Of a stretch of 16,439 nt of DNA, positions 7,437-15,049 are shown in pieces. Positions within the stretch are counted from its first letter, which is position 1. Each line of letters starts with the position of its first letter. Source of the DNA: Thiobacillus sp. UBA6918 (lineage in GTDB: Bacteria; Pseudomonadota; Gammaproteobacteria; Burkholderiales; Thiobacillaceae); contig DKAU01000092.1 in assembly GCA_002450925.1 (NCBI GenBank), positions 1 through 16,439 of the forward strand, written 5' to 3'. The notes beneath the pieces are model-generated. The model ran no database searches, had not been told where the DNA came from, and saw only the letters and a list, made by a program, of their open reading frames with translations. Made by a program: the position numbers and the translations under genes.

Positions 7437-7816
7437 GCTGGCTGGACGAAATCCGCTGGGACGAGAAAGGGCTGGCGCCAGCCATTGCTCAGGATGCCAA
7501 ATCCGGTCGAATCCTCATGGTGGCCTGGATGAACCGCGAGTCGTTGGCCCTTACCGCCGAGAAAGCCGAGGCGATATACTTCTCTCGTTCACGAAACAAA
7601 CTCTGGCACAAGGGCGAAGAGTCCGGCCACGTGCAGAAAGTGCGCGAAATTCGACTCGACTGCGACGAAGACGTGATCGTGCTTCAGGTTGAACAACAGG
7701 GCGGCATCGCTTGTCATACAGGGCGTGAAAGCTGCTTTTATCGCGTACTGAAGAATGGAGTATGGGAACCCGTTGACCCGGTGCTGAAGGATCCCAAGGA
7801 AATCTACCAAAAATGA
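7433..7816 (+). CDS. hisI: Phosphoribosyl-AMP cyclohydrolase
   Basis: HisI opens the adenine ring of phosphoribosyl-AMP in the third step of histidine synthesis. The 127-residue protein is the cyclohydrolase alone, not the HisIE fusion of enterics. Metal-binding features are present: the aspartates and cysteine of RLDCDEDV and the two cysteines of IACHTGRESCFYR. The substrate-recognition segment SRSRNKLWHKGEESG is intact. It overlaps both neighbours by four bases (ATGA), hisF before it and hisE after it, which implies coupled translation with the enzyme that makes its substrate. Confidence 0.97.
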   Translation: MSWLDEIRWDEKGLAPAIAQDAKSGRILMVAWMNRESLALTAEKAEAIYFSRSRNKLWHKGEESGHVQKVREIRLDCDEDVIVLQVEQQGGIACHTGRESCFYRVLKNGVWEPVDPVLKDPKEIYQK

Positions 7817-8130
7817 GCGACGATATCCTCAAGCGACTGACTGAAACCCTGGAAGCCCGAAAAGGGGCGGAACCGGATTCGTCCTATGTAGCCAAACTGA
7901 ATGCAAAAGGGCTAGACGCCATTCTCAAGAAAATCGGTGAAGAGGCGACCGAAACGGTGATGGCAGCCAAGGATGACCGGAACGAAAAGATCATCTACGA
8001 AGTGGCGGATTTGTGGTTTCATACCCTCGTGCTCCTGTCCTACAAAGGGCTGACGGCACAGGATGTGCTGGATGAACTGTCTCGCCGGGAAGGTGTTTCA
8101 GGTATTGAAGAGAAAGCTTCGAGGAAATGA
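7813..8130 (+). CDS. hisE: Phosphoribosyl-ATP pyrophosphatase
   Basis: HisE hydrolyses phosphoribosyl-ATP to phosphoribosyl-AMP and pyrophosphate, the second pathway step. The 105-residue all-helical protein belongs to the MazG-like fold group. The magnesium-binding acidic residues are visible in KKIGEEATETVMAAKD, followed by a conserved aspartate in the ADLWFHTLVLL helix. It is a separate gene overlapping hisI by four bases. The next gene, a HIT protein, overlaps it by four bases in turn. Confidence 0.96.
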   Translation: MSDDILKRLTETLEARKGAEPDSSYVAKLNAKGLDAILKKIGEEATETVMAAKDDRNEKIIYEVADLWFHTLVLLSYKGLTAQDVLDELSRREGVSGIEEKASRK

Positions 8131-8459
8131 GCGATTGCATTTTCTGCAAGATCATTGCCGGCGAGATTCCCTCGCAGAAGGTTTATGAAGATGAGGATGT
8201 CTATGCATTCCACGATATCCATCCTTTTGCGCGGGTGCATTTCATGATCATCCCCAGGCTTCACATTGCTTCGTTGGCAGATGCGACACCCGAGCATCGG
8301 GAACTGTTGGGCAAGATTATGCTTCTGGCGCCCAAACTGGCCAAGGAGCAGGGGTTGGATTCGGGTTTCAAGACGCTGGTCAATACCGGCAAGGGCGGTG
8401 GCCAGGAAGTGTTTCATTTGCACGTGCACGTTTTTGGCGGCGGCCCAGCCGCTAAATAA
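8127..8459 (+). CDS. HINT-type HIT-family purine nucleotide hydrolase
   Basis: This 110-residue protein is a histidine-triad protein of the HINT branch. Known members hydrolyse purine nucleoside phosphoramidates and aminoacyl-adenylates in the cytoplasm. The triad HLHVHVFGG lies near the C-terminus (about residues 97-104), and the N-terminal CIFCKIIAGEIP and the nucleotide-binding HIHPFARVHFMIIPRLH-like segment are typical. It starts inside hisE with an ATGA overlap, so it is translated as part of the his operon. This his-to-tat linkage is common in betaproteobacteria, but its metabolic meaning is unclear; the enzyme may clean up nucleotide by-products. Confidence 0.93.
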   Translation: MSDCIFCKIIAGEIPSQKVYEDEDVYAFHDIHPFARVHFMIIPRLHIASLADATPEHRELLGKIMLLAPKLAKEQGLDSGFKTLVNTGKGGGQEVFHLHVHVFGGGPAAK

Positions 8460-8478
8460 TTTTACTTAGGAGACTGAT

Positions 8479-8694
8479 ATGGGTAGCTTCAGCATTTGGC
8501 ATTGGCTGATTGTTCTTTTGATCGTACTGCTGGTATTCGGCACCAAGAAGTTGCGCAACATCGGTTCAGACCTGGGTGGCGCGGTGAAAAACTTCAAGGA
8601 TGCAGTCAAGGACGAAAACGCCAAGATCGCCGACAAGAGTGAAGAGTCCGGCCGCACCATCGATGCCGAAGTGAAGGACAAAGAAAACAGCTAA
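8479..8694 (+). CDS. tatA: Twin-arginine translocase subunit TatA
   Basis: TatA multimerises in the inner membrane to form the passage for folded proteins carrying twin-arginine signals. The 71-residue protein has a short N-terminal membrane helix (about residues 5-20, IWHWLIVLLIVLLVFG), the FGTKKL hinge, an amphipathic helix (RNIGSDLGGAVKNFKDAV) and a charged tail, all typical. AGGAGA at 8468-8473 is a strong ribosome-binding site, stronger than those of tatB or tatC. This fits the known excess of TatA over TatB and TatC. It lies 19 bases after the HIT gene, so it may be read from the his promoter as well. Confidence 0.95.
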   Translation: MGSFSIWHWLIVLLIVLLVFGTKKLRNIGSDLGGAVKNFKDAVKDENAKIADKSEESGRTIDAEVKDKENS

Positions 8695-8704
8695 GAATCA
8701 AGTG

Positions 8705-8720
8705 ACAGGAATCAACCTGT
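8705..8720 (+). other. Small hairpin between tatA and tatB
   Basis: ACAGG at 8705-8709 can pair with CCTGT at 8716-8720 across a 6-base loop. No T-run follows, so this is not a terminator. A hairpin here could protect the tatA end of the transcript or reduce reading into tatB. The stem is short and could be chance. Confidence 0.3.
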
Positions 8721-8755
8721 GGCTTCGACTTGAAACCTTGGGTTACGTCTGAACT

Positions 8756-9175
8756 GTGTTCGATATCGGCTTTACCGAACTTCTCGTCATCGGCGTGGTG
8801 GCCCTGTTGGTCATAGGGCCTGAACGCCTTCCCAAGGTGGCGCGCACAGCGGGACACCTTTTTGGCCGCTTCCAGCGATATGTGAACGATGTCCGGGCGG
8901 ACATCAGTCGCGAGATGGAATTGGAAGAACTGCAAAAGGCCGGCAAGGCATTCAAGGAGTCAGTTGAGCAGGCTGCGCATGGTGTGGAAAAAGGTGTGGA
9001 AGATGCCGAATACACCATGCAGGATGAAGTAGTGAGCCCCATCGAAGAAGCTGCCAAATCAGTGGGTGATAGCGATCCTCAAAACATTCGCGAGCATCAG
9101 GATTCTCCACAGCAAGAGAAGCTATTTGACGAAGCGAATAATGAACCCGCTAGCGCTCCGGAATCCAAGGCATGA
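8756..9175 (+). CDS. tatB: Twin-arginine translocase subunit TatB
   Basis: TatB pairs with TatC to form the receptor for twin-arginine signal peptides. The 139-residue protein begins with the characteristic MFDIGFTELL, a single membrane helix (about residues 5-21), the conserved GPERLP hinge and an amphipathic helix (HLFGRFQRYVNDV), followed by a long acidic, probably disordered tail. The GTG start at 8756 has almost no Shine-Dalgarno sequence and follows a 61-base gap after tatA, suggesting low translation. The stop overlaps the tatC start by four bases (ATGA), which would help keep TatB and TatC in equal amounts. Confidence 0.95.
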   Translation: MFDIGFTELLVIGVVALLVIGPERLPKVARTAGHLFGRFQRYVNDVRADISREMELEELQKAGKAFKESVEQAAHGVEKGVEDAEYTMQDEVVSPIEEAAKSVGDSDPQNIREHQDSPQQEKLFDEANNEPASAPESKA

Positions 9176-10014
9176 GTAGTTCACCGGAAAAGCACGACAG
9201 CTTTATATCCCATTTAATTGAACTGCGTGATCGCCTTATCAGGGCGGTGGCTTCGGTCGTCATTGTTTTCATTGCCCTGTTTCCATGGGCCAATGACCTT
9301 TACACGCTGCTTGCCAAGCCGCTTATTGCCAAGCTTCCGCAAGGCAGTCACATGATTGCCACTCAGGTGGCATCAACCTTCTTCATACCGGTCAAGGTTG
9401 CGATGATGACGGCATTTCTCATCGCTTTGCCCGTTGTCTTGTATCAGCTATGGGCATTTATCGCTCCCGGTCTCTACCAGCACGAGCGCAAACTCGCGCT
9501 GCCGCTTTTGTTTGCGAGTGTCGTTTTGTTTTTCACCGGCATGGCGTTCGCGTACTTTCTGGTGTTTCCTGTCGTGTTCGGGTTTTTGGCAGGCGCAACA
9601 CCTGAGGGTGTAAGTTTCGCGCCTGACATTGGCGCCTATCTTGATTTTGTGATGACCCTCTTCATCGCCTTCGGCGTGACATTTGAAGTGCCGGTAGTCG
9701 TGATTCTGCTGGTCATTACCAATATGGTTTCAGTTGAGAAGTTGCGGGATGTGCGCCCTTACGTAATCGTGGGCGCTTTTATCATCGGCGCCATTTTTAC
9801 ACCGCCTGACGTGATCTCCCAGATCATGCTGGCTGTCCCCCTCTGGCTTCTTTATGAGGTCGGTATCGTGTTGGGAGGTGTGCTCCGCAAGGTGAAGCCG
9901 GCAGAAGAAATCAAAACCTACGAGTCGGATTACCAACCGATGAGCGATGAGGAAATGGATGAGGAATTTGATCGCATCGAAAAGGAAAATAAGTCTCCTG
10001 ACGATGCAGGCTGA
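9172..10014 (+). CDS. tatC: Twin-arginine translocase subunit TatC
   Basis: TatC is the six-helix inner-membrane core of the translocase and recognises the RR signal. The 280-residue protein shows the cytoplasmic N-terminal motif HLIELRDRL, the first cytoplasmic loop QLWAFIAPGLYQHERK with its signal-binding glutamate, and the conserved glutamate of FGVTFEVPV within the membrane. Six hydrophobic stretches follow the expected pattern. It ends in an unusually acidic C-terminal tail of about 40 residues (MSDEEMDEEFDRIEKENK). It is coupled to tatB by a 4-base overlap and is the last gene of this run; no hairpin with a T-run follows it before the amt control region. Confidence 0.96.
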   Translation: MSSSPEKHDSFISHLIELRDRLIRAVASVVIVFIALFPWANDLYTLLAKPLIAKLPQGSHMIATQVASTFFIPVKVAMMTAFLIALPVVLYQLWAFIAPGLYQHERKLALPLLFASVVLFFTGMAFAYFLVFPVVFGFLAGATPEGVSFAPDIGAYLDFVMTLFIAFGVTFEVPVVVILLVITNMVSVEKLRDVRPYVIVGAFIIGAIFTPPDVISQIMLAVPLWLLYEVGIVLGGVLRKVKPAEEIKTYESDYQPMSDEEMDEEFDRIEKENKSPDDAG

Positions 10015-10022
10015 TACGGCGG

Positions 10023-10039
10023 TGCTCCAATATGGGGCC
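10023..10039. promoter_or_regulatory. Second, weaker NtrC site upstream of amt
   Basis: TGCTCC-AATAT-GGGGCC matches the NtrC palindrome TGCACC-N5-GGTGCA at 10 of 12 positions. Its centre lies 30 bp, about three helical turns, upstream of the perfect site, close to the spacing of the paired NtrC sites at E. coli glnA. Confidence 0.6.
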
Positions 10040-10052
10040 AATCGTTCTTGCG

Positions 10053-10069
10053 TGCACCGGATGGGTGCA
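10053..10069. promoter_or_regulatory. NtrC binding site, perfect palindrome
   Basis: TGCACC-GGATG-GGTGCA matches the NtrC consensus TGCACC-N5-GGTGCA at all 12 specified bases. It lies about 90 bp upstream of the predicted sigma-54 transcription start of amt, a usual distance for an NtrC enhancer. It implies induction when nitrogen is limiting. Confidence 0.85.
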
Positions 10070-10123
10070 TAAAAACCAATCTTTATTCCGAACGCACTAA
10101 ATAGAATCAAGCAGTTAGTAGGC

Positions 10124-10139
10124 AGGAACAAATATTGCT
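10124..10139 (+). promoter_or_regulatory. Sigma-54 promoter of amt
   Basis: AGGAAC-AAATA-TTGCT fits the sigma-54 consensus TGGCAC-N5-TTGCW at 9 of 11 positions, with the essential GG (10125-10126) and GC (10137-10138) ten bases apart. Transcription would start near 10150, about 25 bases before the amt start. The NtrC sites upstream make the assignment convincing. Confidence 0.8.
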
Positions 10140-10174
10140 TCCTTAGTCCGAAATTCAACTTGAGGATGCCCCAA

Positions 10175-11377
10175 ATGGAGTCATTGAAAACTGGTAGCGA
10201 TGTTTTGTTTATCTTGCTGGGCGCCATTATGGTGCTGGCCATGCATGCCGGGTTCGCCTTTCTGGAACTGGGCACGGTGCGCAAGAAAAATCAGGTCAAC
10301 GCCCTTGTAAAAATTCTGACCGATTTCAGTGTTTCAACTATTGCCTATTTCTTTATTGGATATGGCATAGCCTATGGCGTGGACTTCATGGCGGGTGCCA
10401 GCCAGCTTGCCGAGAAGAACGGATATGACCTGGTTAAGTTCTTCTTCCTCCTGACTTTTGCGGCGGCCATACCTGCCATTGTGTCGGGCGGCATCGCAGA
10501 GCGTGCGAAATTCAATCCCCAACTCGCAGCTACTTTCTTGCTGGTTGGTTTCGTTTATCCTTTCTTCGAAGGCATTATCTGGAACGGCAACTTCGGTTTC
10601 CAGAATTGGCTTGAGACTGCATTCGGCGCCAAGCTGCATGATTTTGCAGGTTCGGTAGTCGTTCATGCAGTAGGCGGTTGGATCGGACTCGCGGCAGTCG
10701 TTATGCTCGGTGCGCGTCAGGGTAGATATCGCAAGGACGGCGGGGTTGCAGCGCATCCGCCTTCAAGCATTCCCTTCCTGGCACTTGGTGCATGGGTCCT
10801 GACGGTTGGCTGGTTCGGCTTCAATGTTATGTCCGCACAAACCATCGATGCAGTCAGCGGACTGGTGGCAGTCAATTCCCTGATGGCCATGGTGGGCGGA
10901 ACGCTTGCCTCGCTGTTTGCAGGCCGTAATGACCCGGGTTTTATTCATAACGGCCCGCTTGCCGGCCTGGTGGCCGTGTGCGCGGGATCGGACCTGATGC
11001 ATCCGATCGGCGCACTGGCAACGGGTGCGGTGGCAGGTGCGCTGTTTGTGTGGATGTTTACCATTACCCAGAACAAGTGGAAGATCGACGATGTGCTGGG
11101 CGTTTGGCCGCTGCACGGACTTTGCGGCGCCTGGGGTGGTATTGCTGCGGGTATCTTCGGATTGCGGGCATTGGGCGGTATGGGTGGCGTTACTTTCATG
11201 GCGCAACTGGTTGGAACGATTGCCGGTATTGTTGTTGCGCTTGTTGGTGGATTCATTGTTTACGGCGTGCTTAAAGCAACCGTTGGCATTCGTCTGGATC
11301 AGGAGCAGGAGTTCCAGGGTGCAGACTTGTCCATCCACAAGATCACTGCAACGCCTGAGCGCGAAACCAACTGGTGA
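10175..11377 (+). CDS. amt: Ammonium transporter
   Basis: This 400-residue inner-membrane protein of the Amt/AmtB family takes up ammonium. Its pore residues are in place: D156 and H164 in HDFAGSVVVH and H314 in WPLHGLCGAWGG, the twin-histidine pair of E. coli AmtB (H168/H318). The conserved GWFGFNVMSA segment and the cytoplasmic tail LDQEQEFQGADLS, which is the P-II (GlnK) contact region in known family members, are also present. There is no cleavable signal peptide, so about eleven helices are expected. The ATG at 10175 is preferred over the ATG at 10166 because TGAGG lies 9 bases upstream of the former and directly abuts the latter. No glnK gene is adjacent. Paired NtrC sites and a sigma-54 promoter upstream indicate nitrogen-starvation control. 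Confidence 0.95.
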   Translation: MESLKTGSDVLFILLGAIMVLAMHAGFAFLELGTVRKKNQVNALVKILTDFSVSTIAYFFIGYGIAYGVDFMAGASQLAEKNGYDLVKFFFLLTFAAAIPAIVSGGIAERAKFNPQLAATFLLVGFVYPFFEGIIWNGNFGFQNWLETAFGAKLHDFAGSVVVHAVGGWIGLAAVVMLGARQGRYRKDGGVAAHPPSSIPFLALGAWVLTVGWFGFNVMSAQTIDAVSGLVAVNSLMAMVGGTLASLFAGRNDPGFIHNGPLAGLVAVCAGSDLMHPIGALATGAVAGALFVWMFTITQNKWKIDDVLGVWPLHGLCGAWGGIAAGIFGLRALGGMGGVTFMAQLVGTIAGIVVALVGGFIVYGVLKATVGIRLDQEQEFQGADLSIHKITATPERETNW

Positions 11378-11394
11378 TCTAACCAATTGAAAAC

Positions 11395-11424
11395 AAAGCG
11401 GCCTGCACCGGGCCGCTTTTTTTT
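11395..11424 (+). terminator. Intrinsic terminator of amt
   Basis: AAAGCGGCC at 11395-11403 pairs with GGCCGCTTT at 11411-11419 around a 7-base loop, followed by an unbroken T-run to 11424. It begins 17 bases after the amt stop and isolates amt from dnaE. Confidence 0.9.
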
Positions 11425-11459
11425 GTGTGCGAAAAACCGAGCGCAGGTAAAATCAAAAG

Positions 11460-14400
11460 ATGGCTGTCCCGAGTTTTGTCCATCTTCGCCTGCACACAGA
11501 ATATTCCATTACTGATGGCCTGGTGCGGGTGGGTGAAGCAGTTGCGAAGGCCGTTGAATGCGGCATGCCTGCAGTTGGCTTTACCGATCTTTCAAACGTG
11601 TTCGGTTGGGTCAAGGCTTACAAGGGAGCGCGAGGCAAGGGCGTTAAACCCATATTCGGCGGCGATGTCTGGATCAGCAACGAAGCGGATCCCGGTAGAC
11701 CTGGCCGGGCATTATTGCTGGTTCAGCACCGCGAGGGCTATCGTCGGTTGTGCGAACTGCTGACGCGCGCTTATCGCGACAATCTTCATCGCGGCCGTCC
11801 GGAAATTGACCCGGCCTGGTTCCTGGAAGGAACCGATGGGTTGTTGGCGCTCTCTGGAGGTTTCCAAGGAGGCGTGGCTCAGTCCTTGTTGGCCGGAAAT
11901 GAAACAGTTGCTAGGAAACAGGCAGAGTTCTGGGCCAAGGCTTTCCCCGGGCGCTTCTATCTGGAACTCCAGCGTTATGGACTGCCTGAAACCGAGCAGC
12001 TCATTGATGGGTTGCTAGAAATCGGCGCCGAGTTCCGCATTCCTGCGGTTGCCACCCATCCCATCCAGTTTCTGAATCCGGACGACTTCAAGGCTCACGA
12101 AGCGCGTGTGTGTATTGCAGAAGGCTATCTGCTGGCAGACCAGCGGCGCCCACGCAATTTCTCCGAGGAACAGTACTTCAAGACACCCGATGAAATGTCC
12201 GAGTTGTTCGCGGACTTCCCGGAGGCCCTTTCCAACTCTGTGGCAATCGCACAGCGTTGCAATTTGACGCTGGAGCTGGGCAAGAGCAAGTTGCCCCAGT
12301 TCCCCACACCCAACAACGAAAGCCTGGATGACTACATACGCATCAAGGCTGAGGAGGGTTTGGCCGGGCGCATGGCGCATTTGTATCCGGATGAGGCAGA
12401 GCGGTCTGCAAAATATCAGGAATACCAGCAACGGCTCGATTTCGAGCTCGGCACCATTATTCAGATGGGCTTCCCGGGCTATTTTCTCATCGTGGCCGAC
12501 TTCATCAATTGGGGCAAGAAAAACGGCGTGCCTGTTGGCCCGGGGCGCGGCTCGGGTGCAGGCTCGCTGGTGGCATACAGCCTGGGAATTACCGATCTTG
12601 ATCCCTTGCGATACGACCTTCTGTTCGAACGTTTTCTCAATCCGGAGCGGGTGTCCATGCCTGACTTCGATGTGGATTTCTGTCAGGACAACCGTGAACG
12701 TGTGATCCAGTATGTGAAGGACAGGTACGGCCATGATGCCGTGTCGCAGATTGCCACCTTCGGCACGCTTGGTTCCAAGTCGGTGATTCGTGATGTCGGG
12801 CGTGTGCTCGACATGCCCTACAACTATTGTGACAAGCTTTCAAAACTGGTCCCTGTTGAAGGCGTAAAACCAGTTTCGCTGGAAAAAGCGCTGGAGATGG
12901 AGCCGCAGCTCAAGGAACGCTTTGATCAGGAAGAAGAAGTGCAGGAATTGTGGGGGCTGGCGGGCAGGCTGGAAGACCTGACACGCAACGTTGGCATGCA
13001 TGCGGGCGGAGTGCTGATCGCGCCCGGCAAGCTTACCGACTTTTGTCCGCTCTATCGTCAGGAAGGGTCAGACAGCTATGTTTCCCAGTTCGACAAAGAT
13101 GACGTGGAAGCCATCGGACTGGTCAAGTTCGACTTTCTGGGACTGCGCACGCTAACCATCCTCGACGAGGCGGTTCGCTTCGTACGACGTCACGATGGCA
13201 TGGAGAATTTCCGCCTGGAAGATTTGTCACTTGATGACCCAGCGGTTTACAAATTGTTTGCCGACGGCAATACCACCGCGGTGTTCCAGTCCGAATCACG
13301 TTCGGCCAAGGATCTGGAAAAGAAACTCAAGGGCGACTGCTTCGAAGACATCATCGCGCTGATGGCGCTGAACCGTCCGGGCCCGCTGGGCTCCGGCATG
13401 GTGGACGACTTCATCGTGCGCAAGAATGAACAGCGCAGGACAGGCAAGGGCAAGGCGGAGTGGTATTTCCACCCGGATCTGGAAGAAACCCTGAAATCTA
13501 CCTACGGCATCATCGTCTACCAGGAGCAGGTGATGCTGGTTGCGCAGATCCTGGCCGGCTACTCACTGGGCGGCGCCGACTTGCTTCGCCGCGCCATGGG
13601 CAAGAAGAAGGCCGAAGAGATGGCCAAACAGCGAGAAATTTTCCTGGCTGGAGCCAAGACTCGCGGCGTGGATGACAAGCTCGCCGGACGGCTGTTTGAC
13701 CTGATGGAGAAGTTTGCCGAATACGGCTTCAACAAGTCGCACTCTGCAGCTTACGCACTTATCGCCTATCATACGGCGTGGCTGAAGGCGCATTACCCCG
13801 CCGAGTTTATGGCTGCAACGATGTCGTCGGAAATGACGGATACCGACAAGGTGCGCATTTTCTACGAAGATTCCAAGACGAATGGAATTGAAATATTGCC
13901 GCCAGACCTCAACCAGTCCGACTATCGCTTCGAACCTGTTGGCGAACGGCAGATTCGTTATGGCCTGGGGGCGATCAAAGGTACGGGCGAAGCGGCGATC
14001 GGTGCCATTGTAGACGCGCGCAAGCAGGACGGACCGTTCACCGGCCTGTTCGATTTATGCAGGCGCGTAGACAAACGCTATCTGAATCGAAGAGTGCTGG
14101 AAGCATTGGTAAAGGGCGGGGCTTTCGACACAATCAACCCGCATCGTGCAAGCCTTATGGCAAGCATATCCCAGGCCATGGAAGTGGCAGATCTCGCAGC
14201 ACGGGGAGGCGGGCAGGACAGCCTCTTTGGTGAAACATCACTTGAAACCGGCGAGATGCTTGTCGATGCCCCTTTGTGGAAGGAAAAGGAACAGCTGTTA
14301 CAGGAAAAGTCCGCCCTCGGTTTCTTCATGAGCGGACATCCATTTGCAGGCTATGCCAATGAGCTGTACCAATTCGTCAGACATTCGCTGAGTGAGTTGC

Positions 14401-14909
14401 AGCCTTCGAGAGATTTGCAGCTCATTGCCGGCATCATCGTTTCGGTGCGTACTCAGATGACAAAAAGGGGCAAGATGGCCATTGTCCTGCTGGATGATGC
14501 AACACACCCACTGGAAGTGGTGGTGTTTTCGGAGACCTTTGATGCGTACCGGGACTGGATCAGGGAAGACGAGTTACTGGTTGTTGAGGGCAAGGTAAGC
14601 GAGGACACCTATTCTGGGGGTCTCCGGGTTACGGCCGACAAGGTCTACGATCTTGCCCATGCTCGCAATCGTTTTGCCAAGCAGTTGCACCTTTCCTGCA
14701 ACGGTCAATCAAACAGCGTCAAACTGAAGGAAATTCTATTGCCCTACCGAAGCCAGGAAGGGGGTTGTCCTGTCACTCTTGCTTATCACAATGGCAGTGC
14801 CGCCTGCGAAATCAGTCTTGGCGAAGGCTGGCATGTTCAGTTGCATGATCACCTTCTCGAAACTCTGGGGCAGTGGCTGGAGCCAAACAGCGTCCAGGTC
14901 CGCTATTAG
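11460..14909 (+). CDS. dnaE: DNA polymerase III alpha subunit
   Basis: DnaE is the catalytic subunit of the chromosomal replicase. The 1149-residue length is near that of E. coli (1160). Domains in order: PHP domain from residue 7 (FVHLRLHTEYS, with only some metal-binding histidines, as in other proofreading-dependent DnaEs), palm with the catalytic aspartates D404 and D406 in PDFDVDF and D558 in LVKFDFLGLRTLT, fingers, helix-hairpin-helix region, the clamp-binding motif QDSLF at 919-923, then an OB fold and a C-terminal domain. The start at ATG 11460 matches the family N-terminus. It has no good Shine-Dalgarno sequence: AGG lies 12 bases upstream. A possible -10 (TAAAAT, 11448-11453) ends just 6 bases before the ATG, so the message could be nearly leaderless. 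The accA gene often found after dnaE is absent. Confidence 0.98.
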   Translation: MAVPSFVHLRLHTEYSITDGLVRVGEAVAKAVECGMPAVGFTDLSNVFGWVKAYKGARGKGVKPIFGGDVWISNEADPGRPGRALLLVQHREGYRRLCELLTRAYRDNLHRGRPEIDPAWFLEGTDGLLALSGGFQGGVAQSLLAGNETVARKQAEFWAKAFPGRFYLELQRYGLPETEQLIDGLLEIGAEFRIPAVATHPIQFLNPDDFKAHEARVCIAEGYLLADQRRPRNFSEEQYFKTPDEMSELFADFPEALSNSVAIAQRCNLTLELGKSKLPQFPTPNNESLDDYIRIKAEEGLAGRMAHLYPDEAERSAKYQEYQQRLDFELGTIIQMGFPGYFLIVADFINWGKKNGVPVGPGRGSGAGSLVAYSLGITDLDPLRYDLLFERFLNPERVSMPDFDVDFCQDNRERVIQYVKDRYGHDAVSQIATFGTLGSKSVIRDVGRVLDMPYNYCDKLSKLVPVEGVKPVSLEKALEMEPQLKERFDQEEEVQELWGLAGRLEDLTRNVGMHAGGVLIAPGKLTDFCPLYRQEGSDSYVSQFDKDDVEAIGLVKFDFLGLRTLTILDEAVRFVRRHDGMENFRLEDLSLDDPAVYKLFADGNTTAVFQSESRSAKDLEKKLKGDCFEDIIALMALNRPGPLGSGMVDDFIVRKNEQRRTGKGKAEWYFHPDLEETLKSTYGIIVYQEQVMLVAQILAGYSLGGADLLRRAMGKKKAEEMAKQREIFLAGAKTRGVDDKLAGRLFDLMEKFAEYGFNKSHSAAYALIAYHTAWLKAHYPAEFMAATMSSEMTDTDKVRIFYEDSKTNGIEILPPDLNQSDYRFEPVGERQIRYGLGAIKGTGEAAIGAIVDARKQDGPFTGLFDLCRRVDKRYLNRRVLEALVKGGAFDTINPHRASLMASISQAMEVADLAARGGGQDSLFGETSLETGEMLVDAPLWKEKEQLLQEKSALGFFMSGHPFAGYANELYQFVRHSLSELQPSRDLQLIAGIIVSVRTQMTKRGKMAIVLLDDATHPLEVVVFSETFDAYRDWIREDELLVVEGKVSEDTYSGGLRVTADKVYDLAHARNRFAKQLHLSCNGQSNSVKLKEILLPYRSQEGGCPVTLAYHNGSAACEISLGEGWHVQLHDHLLETLGQWLEPNSVQVRY

Positions 14910-15023
14910 CCCCAACCTGTCGTTAAAAGCTAGGAAATAGACGTTTTCTGCGTCAATAATGACTGTTTAAACAAATCGGTCTTATGCTTTTTCGTCAGCC
15001 TTACAAGCTATTGATCCAAAAAT

Positions 15024-15049
15024 ACTACTGATATTTCTTAAATAGTAGT
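15024..15049. repeat. Inverted repeat overlapping the sRNA promoter
   Basis: ACTACT at 15024-15029 is repeated in inverted form as AGTAGT at 15044-15049, centre-to-centre 20 bp, about two helical turns. The right half shares its last base with the predicted -35 of the candidate small RNA. This arrangement fits a dimeric regulator binding site; the protein is unknown. Confidence 0.4.

Noticed and set aside
8440..8460. GCGGC-CCA-GCCGC hairpin at the end of the HIT gene as a terminator
   Set aside because: The stem is only 5 bp, lies inside the coding region, and is followed by mixed A and T rather than a T-run. It would also cut off tatABC, which usually continues the operon.
12015..12734. Long open frame (239 codons) on the minus strand inside dnaE
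   Set aside because: Same reason: antisense to conserved polymerase motifs, no recognisable domain and no ribosome-binding site.
14910..15000. GACG-TTTTCTG-CGTC repeat and the GTTTAAAC palindrome just after dnaE
   Set aside because: Four-base stem without a T-run, and an isolated 8-bp palindrome; neither supports a terminator or operator.
15011..15024. TTGATCCAAAAATA as a possible FNR/Anr site
   Set aside because: Only the left half-site (TTGAT) matches; the ATCAA half is missing.
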